DNA from: Actinomycetes bacterium
Lineage (GTDB): Bacteria > Actinomycetota > Acidimicrobiia > Spongiisociales > UBA4744
Direction of reading: 5' to 3'
NCBI GenBank assembly: GCA_024641205.1
Contig: JAHEDM010000053.1
Location: 1-10,698 of the forward strand
Length of the DNA: 10,698 bases
The notes beneath the pieces were generated by a model. That model did not search any database and had not been told where the DNA came from. It saw only the letters and a program-made list of their open reading frames with translations. Positions 6,433 through 10,698 of the stretch are shown piece after piece. The position numbers were made by a program, and so were the translations under genes. Within the stretch, counting starts at the first letter, position 1. Each line of letters begins with the position of its first letter.

Positions 6433-7223
6433 AGCGGACCGGGCTCCTTGTTGCAATCGCCATATTGAGCTTGAGCGCCTGCGGTACCCCGGCCAGGGTG
6501 ATCGTGGCAGCAGGTACCACGCTGGTCGACAGTGGCATTCTCGATGAGCTCGTTTCCCGCTACGAGGCGGAGCACCCCGACGTTGAGCTGAGTGTGGTCG
6601 GCGAGGCTACTGCGCAGGTCATCGCGCTAGGGAGGAGAGGGGGGGCAGACGTTCTCTTGACACACGCTCCCGACCTCGAGGCTGAGTTCGTAGCCGATGG
6701 CATGGCATCTCGATACGAGTCCGTGATGGAGAGCCGTTTTGCTTTGGCCGGTCCGGCCGATGTGGTCTCTGAATTGCCTTCAGACGTTGACGAGGCGTTT
6801 CGGGAAATCGCTCGCCGGGGAGCGCGGTTCGTCAGCCGATCCGACGGTTCTGGGACCTATCAGATGGAACGGGAACTCTGGACTCGAGCAGGCGTCGAAC
6901 CTGATGAAATGGCCTGGTACATCGAGACAGGACAGGGGATGGGTTTGACCCTGCAGGTAGCAGATCAGCGGCAGGCGTTCGTCCTCACCGAACTCGGTGC
7001 CTTTGTCGCGGCGGCCCCCGTCCTTTCCCTCGGGCTGGTTCAATTGGCCGTCGACCCGGTGCTCGTCAATCCGTACCACATCACGGTGGTCGACAACTCG
7101 CCGGTCGAATCGGCAGCCGATGCCTTCGCGGGCTGGCTGTTGTCGACAGAAGGCCGCCGGGCCATTATCTCGGCCAACAACGAGCTATATGGTCAGGTGA
7201 TTTACCAACCGGTTGAACCGTGA
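6429..7223 (+). CDS. tupA: Tungstate-type substrate-binding lipoprotein (TupA)
   Basis: The extracellular solute-binding component of the importer. The 264-residue precursor has a basic start (MKRTG), a hydrophobic segment and a lipobox LSAC with Cys18 as the lipidated residue, so it is expected to be anchored to the outer face of the membrane. TupA-like segments follow: AGTTLVDSGILDEL at 28-41, GGADVLLTHAP at 71-81, FALAGPAD at 104-111, SRSDGSGTY at 136-144 with the conserved Arg137, and ETGQGMGLTLQVA at 166-178. The usual TTTS oxyanion-loop motif reads GTTL here, so the preferred anion could differ. The ATG overlaps the tupC stop (ATGA) and lacks a Shine-Dalgarno, implying translational coupling. 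Being last in the set is unusual compared with the common tupA-B-C order. Confidence 0.87.
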   Translation: MKRTGLLVAIAILSLSACGTPARVIVAAGTTLVDSGILDELVSRYEAEHPDVELSVVGEATAQVIALGRRGGADVLLTHAPDLEAEFVADGMASRYESVMESRFALAGPADVVSELPSDVDEAFREIARRGARFVSRSDGSGTYQMERELWTRAGVEPDEMAWYIETGQGMGLTLQVADQRQAFVLTELGAFVAAAPVLSLGLVQLAVDPVLVNPYHITVVDNSPVESAADAFAGWLLSTEGRRAIISANNELYGQVIYQPVEP

Positions 7224-7295
7224 CCGTCGGGGCGAGAATGCCTTTTTAGAGCACTCTGCATGAGGATCGCCGTGTAGCGTCTCAGTCAACAACCC

Positions 7296-7303
7296 AGAAG
7301 GAG
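7296..7303 (+). promoter_or_regulatory. Ribosome binding site of the 60-residue gene
   Basis: AGAAGGAG ends 5 bases before the ATG at 7309. It favours the ATG over the TTG codon immediately upstream (7306). Confidence 0.7.
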
Positions 7304-7308
7304 CTTTG

Positions 7309-7491
7309 ATGAAGTCGATCAGCACCATCCTGTGGTTCTTGATACTGAGCAGCATGCTGACCGGCTGGGTGGCCGTGATCTTCGCTTTCAATTCCCAGAC
7401 CGACGCAACGGCCGGAGCGATAAGTCTGGTCGCTGCGGCGCTCGCCTTCGGACTCCCCGCGCTGGCTCTTTTCAACTCGCTCAAGAAATAG
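7309..7491 (+). CDS. 60-residue two-helix membrane protein, function unknown
   Basis: A small integral membrane protein with two predicted helices (about residues 6-27 and 36-56), a short polar loop (NSQTDATAG) and a lysine-ended tail (NSLKK), suggesting both ends face the cytoplasm. A strong AGAAGGAG precedes the ATG. A TTG directly before the ATG could add one methionine. It stands 85 bases after tupA, so it may have its own promoter: a TANNNT-like TAGCGT lies at 7275-7280, but without a convincing -35. It converges with the ureohydrolase gene, whose stop is only about 18 bases away. I recognise no family. Confidence 0.65.
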   Translation: MKSISTILWFLILSSMLTGWVAVIFAFNSQTDATAGAISLVAAALAFGLPALALFNSLKK

Positions 7492-7509
7492 CGATGCCGG
7501 GGCGAGCCG

Positions 7510-8487
7510 TCAGCCGCGATCCACGCGGCGCTCTGCCATGCCGTTGAGGATCTCGAGGACGATGCGGTTGGCGAGAAAGGCCGTCACCTGGCCGGGGCCG
7601 TCGTAGGGCGGGGCCACTTCCACCACATCGGCGCCCAGCACGTTGAGGTCACGTCCCAGGCGACGGACGGTGTCGAGGATCTGCCGCGATGTCAGACCAC
7701 CCGGTTCGGGTGTTCCGGTCCCCGGCGCAAACCCCGGATCGACTACGTCGATATCGACTGAGAGAAAGACCCCTTCGGCATCGGTGGCCGAATACCGCAC
7801 CGCTTCATCGACGATCGTCTCCAGGCCCTGCTCGGAGATGTGTTGCATGGTGTACGAGCGCATGCGCTGGTCACGCATCCAGGCGAACGTCTCCGGATCC
7901 GGCCAATAGCCCCGCAGACCGATCTGGACAAAGCGGTGTCCCGGCACGGCACCGGATTCGATGAGTCGTCGCATCGGGGTTCCGTGACCGTAGAGCTGTC
8001 CGTATTGGGTCTCACCGGTATCGGCGTGCGCGTCGAAGTGAATCAGGGCGACGTTTCCTGAGCCGAACACTCTCGTCAACCCGGTTGCATTTGCGTAGGT
8101 GATGGTGTGGTCGCCCCCGAGGACGACAGGCACTGCCCCCGACACGGCCACCGTCTCGACTGCATCGGCAATGCGGTCCAGGCTCTGTTCGACCGCGCCC
8201 GGGATGACCAGCACATCGCCGACGTCGACGACCTTCAGCACGCTCAGGGCGTCGATGCCGGTTGGTATGTGTGGGCGGTAGCCGTCGAATCCGAGATAAT
8301 CGGCCTCGCGGATGGCCTTTGGTCCAAACCGTGCCCCGGCTCGATATGACGTGCCCCAATCGAACGGTGCTCCCAGGATGACAACTCCTGCGTCACTGAT
8401 ATTCGTCAAGGACCTCGCCGGGACCCCGGCGAAGGATCCTCTTGAGGCGAAGCCAAGATCCCGGGAACTATCGAACGGTTCGCTCAT
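7510..8487 (-). CDS. speB: Ureohydrolase of the agmatinase/arginase family
   Basis: A cytoplasmic binuclear-metal (usually manganese) hydrolase that releases urea from a guanidino compound. Agmatine, giving putrescine, is the default guess. The 325-residue protein is full length and has all family metal ligands: His127 in GGDHT, Asp152, His154 and Asp156 in HFDAHAD, and Asp245 and Asp247 in SVDIDVVDP. The TGTPEPGGL loop (257-265) and EVAPPYD (290-296) are also typical of agmatinase-type enzymes. Related enzymes act on guanidinobutyrate, other guanidino acids or free guanidine, and sequence alone does not settle the substrate, so the symbol denotes the family. The ATG at 8487 lies 12 bases after the stress-protein stop on the same strand, with only a weak GAAAG before it, suggesting a two-gene operon. 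No polyamine or arginine genes are in view. Confidence 0.88.
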   Translation of the reverse strand: MSEPFDSSRDLGFASRGSFAGVPARSLTNISDAGVVILGAPFDWGTSYRAGARFGPKAIREADYLGFDGYRPHIPTGIDALSVLKVVDVGDVLVIPGAVEQSLDRIADAVETVAVSGAVPVVLGGDHTITYANATGLTRVFGSGNVALIHFDAHADTGETQYGQLYGHGTPMRRLIESGAVPGHRFVQIGLRGYWPDPETFAWMRDQRMRSYTMQHISEQGLETIVDEAVRYSATDAEGVFLSVDIDVVDPGFAPGTGTPEPGGLTSRQILDTVRRLGRDLNVLGADVVEVAPPYDGPGQVTAFLANRIVLEILNGMAERRVDRG

Positions 8488-8499
8488 TCGGTCGGCTTT

Positions 8500-8949
8500 C
8501 TAGGGGACCACCAGCACTGGACAATGGGCGTAGTGGGAGAGACGATCGGCAACAGAACCCATGACGAAACGCTCGATCAGGCCGGCGCCTCTTTTGCCAA
8601 CGACCAGCAGGTCGGCCTCGACTTCGGAGCAGAAGCCGATGATCGTTGCGGCCGGATCTCCGAGCTCCTCGACAGTCTGCACCTCGATACCTTCGGTATC
8701 CAGATCCTTCACGGTCAGGTCCAGTACGCCGTGTTGGGCGTCGTCGAGCGCTTTGGCGAGCGCGGTAGCGGTTGGGGGCGCCCCACCAATTCCCCACCAT
8801 CCCTCGGGAGGTCGGACCACGGTGATGATGATCAGCTTGGAATTGTTGTTCTTGGCGATGCTGGCGGCCACGTGGGCGGCCCGCAGACTCCCATCCGATC
8901 CGTCAGTGGCGGCAACCACGACGTCCGGTGACCATTCTGGCCATTCCAT
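8500..8949 (-). CDS. Universal stress protein, ATP-binding UspA type
   Basis: A 149-residue single-domain universal stress protein. It starts VVVAATDGSDGSLRAA, with the first strand and conserved Asp16, and ends with the nucleotide-binding motif G-x2-G-x9-G-S (Gly118, Gly121, Gly131, Ser132) followed by the family's final strand HCPVLVVP. These residues place it with the ATP-binding Usp proteins; it is probably a cytoplasmic dimer. An insertion-like tryptophan/glycine-rich loop (EGWWGIGGAPP, 49-59) follows the second strand. The ATG at 8949 is chosen over an earlier in-frame ATG at 9066 because a strong GAGGAGGAG stands 4 bases upstream and the earlier 39 residues do not resemble Usp. It precedes the ureohydrolase gene and is divergent from serA. 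Confidence 0.9.
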   Translation of the reverse strand: MEWPEWSPDVVVAATDGSDGSLRAAHVAASIAKNNNSKLIIITVVRPPEGWWGIGGAPPTATALAKALDDAQHGVLDLTVKDLDTEGIEVQTVEELGDPAATIIGFCSEVEADLLVVGKRGAGLIERFVMGSVADRLSHYAHCPVLVVP

Positions 8950-8953
8950 GGTG

Positions 8954-8962
8954 CTCCTCCTC
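8954..8962 (-). promoter_or_regulatory. Ribosome binding site of the universal stress protein gene
   Basis: On the minus strand GAGGAGGAG lies 4 bases before the ATG at 8949. It decides the start in favour of the 149-residue form. Confidence 0.75.
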
Positions 8963-8978
8963 GGCGGCTTCAACGTCC

Positions 8979-8984
8979 ACTCTA
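8979..8984 (-). promoter_or_regulatory. Tentative -10 box for the usp-ureohydrolase pair
   Basis: TAGAGT on the minus strand fits TANNNT and would leave a leader of about 20 bases containing the Shine-Dalgarno. No -35 box is apparent, so this is weak. Confidence 0.22.
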
Positions 8985-9018
8985 TGCGGCGGATTGCCGG
9001 ATGGTTGCACATCGGTTT

Positions 9019-9046
9019 TTGCCGGTCGAATTCGAAGCGCCACAAT
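9019..9046 (+). promoter_or_regulatory. Tentative serA promoter
   Basis: TTGCCG (9019-9024) and CACAAT (9041-9046) are separated by 16 bases, each matching the -35/-10 consensus at four of six positions. Transcription would begin near 9053, leaving a leader of about 16 bases that carries the serA Shine-Dalgarno. Confidence 0.3.
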
Positions 9047-9056
9047 GCTTCATGCT

Positions 9057-9063
9057 GAGGAGG
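9057..9063 (+). promoter_or_regulatory. serA ribosome binding site
   Basis: GAGGAGG lies 5 bases before the ATG at 9069. It fixes this start over in-frame ATG codons at 9052 and 8928. Confidence 0.8.
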
Positions 9064-9068
9064 CATTC

Positions 9069-10658
9069 ATGACACCCAAAGTCGTTGTCGCAGAAGCGAT
9101 CGCCCCGGCCGGCATTGAGGCGCTAGAGGCGAATTGCGAGGTAGTGAGCGGAGTCGGTCTTGACCAGAGCGAACTGCTGAGGCTGCTGACCGACGCGCAG
9201 GCATTGATCGTCCGTTCGGCCACTCAGGTGGATGCTGCCATGATCGAGGGGGCGCCCCTCCTGAAGGTGATCGGTCGGGCGGGGATTGGGGTAGACAACA
9301 TCGACCTGACCGCTGCCACCGCGGCGGGAATCCTGGTCGTCAATGCCCCCCAGGCGAACGTCATCTCGGCGGCCGAGCACACCATGGCTCTGCTACTGGG
9401 CCAGGCCCGCCATGTTCCTCGTGCCGACGCCGTGCTGCGATCCGGAGTGTGGGACCGGAAGTCGTATCAGGGTGTTGAACTCCACGGGAAAACACTGGGC
9501 ATCATCGGTCTAGGACGGATCGGATCGCTTGTGGCGAAACGAGCGCAGGCTTTCGGGATGCTGGTGATCGCTCACGACCCGTACGTCGGGGCCGAACGGG
9601 CTCGACAATTGGAAATCGAACTCTCTGACGGCCTCGACACACTGTATGCCCGGGCGGATTTCATCACGATTCACCTGCCGTTGACTGAGGAAACGGCGGG
9701 CATGATCAACGCAGCAACCCTGGCCAAGATGAAGCCGGGAGTCCGAATCGTCAACGCATCCCGGGGCGGCATTATCGACGAAGCGGCGTTGGCCGAGGCG
9801 ATCCGTTCTGGTCGCGTGGCAGGAGCTGCGCTCGACGTTTTTTCCGCAGAGCCGATCACGCAGAGCCCTCTGTTTGAACTGCCGCAGGTTGTCGTTACAC
9901 CCCATCTTGGGGCATCGACACGAGAGGCACAGGACAAAGCAGGCATCGACGTAGCCGAAGCAGTGGCCGGTGCCTTGCGAGGCGAATTGGTGCTTTCGGC
10001 AGTGAATGTCGACATAGGGTCGGAAGTTGCCGACGAGGTTCGGCGTTTCCTGCCACTGGCCGAGCATCTGGGGAGGGTGTTCGTCGGCGTAGCGAGGGGG
10101 CTGCCGGATCGGCTGACCGTCCGGATCGAAGGCCGCCTGGCCGAGTACCCGGTGCATCCGCTTGGCCTGGCAACCCTGAAAGGGGCTCTCTCGGCCGTGA
10201 GTTCGGCGGCGGTTTCGTATGTGAACGCGCCCGCTCTGGCCGAACGGCACGGTATCACCGTTGCTGAGGAGTCCTCATCTGAGTCAACCGAGTACGTGTC
10301 GTTGGTTCGGCTCACAGGAACCGTGGGCGGGAGAGAGATCTCGCTGGCCGGAACCATCGGCCGGAGGGCGCCGATGCTGGTCGAGATGTTCGAGTATGAA
10401 CTCGATCTACCCCTCTCCCAATACATGCTGATCGTGCGGAACGCCGATGTGCCTGGTCTGATCGGTCGAGTCGGTACCTTCCTCGGTACCCGCGACGTGA
10501 ATATTGCCAATATGGTGGTGGGGAGGTCCTCGGTTACCGGTGCGGCGGCGATGATGGGAATCGACATCGACCATCCGCTTTCACCGGAGATCGTCGAGGC
10601 GGTGCGGAATCTCGACGGGGTCGAGGAAGCCCAATTTGTCCAGCTGCCTCTGGTGTAG
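9069..10658 (+). CDS. serA: D-3-phosphoglycerate dehydrogenase (SerA)
   Basis: Catalyses the NAD-dependent oxidation of 3-phosphoglycerate to 3-phosphohydroxypyruvate, the first step of serine synthesis, in the cytoplasm. At 529 residues it is the long form with catalytic, intervening and ACT domains. Visible features are the substrate-domain GRAGIGVDNID at 69-79, the NAD-binding GLGRIG at 147-152, the catalytic residues Arg232 (SRGG), Glu261 (SAEP) and His279 (PHLGAS), an intervening allosteric-substrate-binding domain at about 315-450, and a C-terminal ACT domain at about 453-529 with NADVPGLIGRVGTFLG. The ACT domain predicts feedback inhibition by serine, as known for the long-form enzymes. 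It is divergent from the stress-protein operon across 119 bases. No other serine gene (serB, serC) is in the window. Confidence 0.96.
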   Translation: MTPKVVVAEAIAPAGIEALEANCEVVSGVGLDQSELLRLLTDAQALIVRSATQVDAAMIEGAPLLKVIGRAGIGVDNIDLTAATAAGILVVNAPQANVISAAEHTMALLLGQARHVPRADAVLRSGVWDRKSYQGVELHGKTLGIIGLGRIGSLVAKRAQAFGMLVIAHDPYVGAERARQLEIELSDGLDTLYARADFITIHLPLTEETAGMINAATLAKMKPGVRIVNASRGGIIDEAALAEAIRSGRVAGAALDVFSAEPITQSPLFELPQVVVTPHLGASTREAQDKAGIDVAEAVAGALRGELVLSAVNVDIGSEVADEVRRFLPLAEHLGRVFVGVARGLPDRLTVRIEGRLAEYPVHPLGLATLKGALSAVSSAAVSYVNAPALAERHGITVAEESSSESTEYVSLVRLTGTVGGREISLAGTIGRRAPMLVEMFEYELDLPLSQYMLIVRNADVPGLIGRVGTFLGTRDVNIANMVVGRSSVTGAAAMMGIDIDHPLSPEIVEAVRNLDGVEEAQFVQLPLV

Positions 10659-10662
10659 ACAG

Positions 10663-10697
10663 TTGCCAGTTTCCAGGTGCCAGATGCCAGGTGCCGG
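10663..10697. repeat. Degenerate heptanucleotide tandem repeat (NTGCCAG, five units)
   Basis: Starting 5 bases after the serA stop are five consecutive 7-base units: TTGCCAG, TTTCCAG, GTGCCAG, ATGCCAG and GTGCCGG. The first base of each unit varies and the rest are nearly constant. The array reaches the last bases of the window and may continue. It is outside any gene seen here and shows no hairpin or T tract, so it is not an obvious terminator. Confidence 0.6.
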
Positions 10698-10698
10698 C

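Noticed and set aside
7210..7220. CGGTTGAACCG palindrome at the tupA end as an operator or terminator
   Set aside because: The stem is five pairs with a one-base loop and falls in the final tupA codons.
7513..7529. Perfect GCCGCG / CGCGGC hairpin with a 5-base loop as a terminator between the convergent genes
   Set aside because: It lies within the last codons of the ureohydrolase gene and has no T tract on either side; short GC palindromes are expected by chance in this composition.
8928..9068. A 47-residue N-terminal extension of SerA
   Set aside because: It would overlap the stress-protein start, lacks similarity to SerA, and the GAGGAGG at 9057-9063 points to the ATG at 9069.
9671..10567. 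A 298-residue minus-strand open frame opposite serA
   Set aside because: serA is complete with all catalytic and ACT features; the opposite frame is a composition-driven shadow.

Overview
The window looks like a chromosomal housekeeping segment from a GC-rich bacterium, most likely an actinomycete-type organism. The reasons are strong G/C bias at third codon positions, tightly overlapping ATGA and TGATG gene junctions, TANNNT boxes 6-7 bases before ATG codons that lack a Shine-Dalgarno, a GatCAB amidotransferase, and an ACT-containing SerA of about 529 residues. I cannot name the genus. A deep-branching class such as Acidimicrobiia would fit, but that is inference.

Layout. Bases 1-646 read leftward: the 5' part of an unrecognised gene that runs off the left edge, a short gap without a recognised gene, and a 101-residue four-helix membrane protein. 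A roughly 85-base divergent interval separates this from a long rightward run of eight genes (732-7223): gatC, gatA, gatB, a HAD-family phosphatase, a 46-residue membrane protein, and a tungstate-type ABC importer in the order permease (tupB), ATPase (tupC), binding lipoprotein (tupA). Most neighbours in this run overlap or nearly touch, so co-transcription is likely. A -10-like box just before the 46-residue gene suggests the transporter part may also have its own promoter. A separate 60-residue membrane protein with a good ribosome binding site follows (7309-7491).

Bases 7510-8949 are on the minus strand: a universal stress protein followed 12 bases later by an agmatinase/arginase-family ureohydrolase. 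Divergent from them is serA (9069-10658), for the first step of serine synthesis. The window ends in a degenerate heptanucleotide tandem repeat directly behind serA.

Functionally, GatCAB converts misacylated Glu-tRNA(Gln) and/or Asp-tRNA(Asn) to the correct aminoacyl-tRNA. The Tup module implies a need for tungstate (or a related oxyanion), although no tungsten or molybdenum enzyme is in view. No mobile element, CRISPR array, rRNA or tRNA was seen. I do not see a dramatic new system. The points most worth a second look are the 46-residue membrane protein heading the Tup genes, the altered oxyanion-loop motif in TupA, the repeated leaderless-promoter pattern, and the heptamer repeat.
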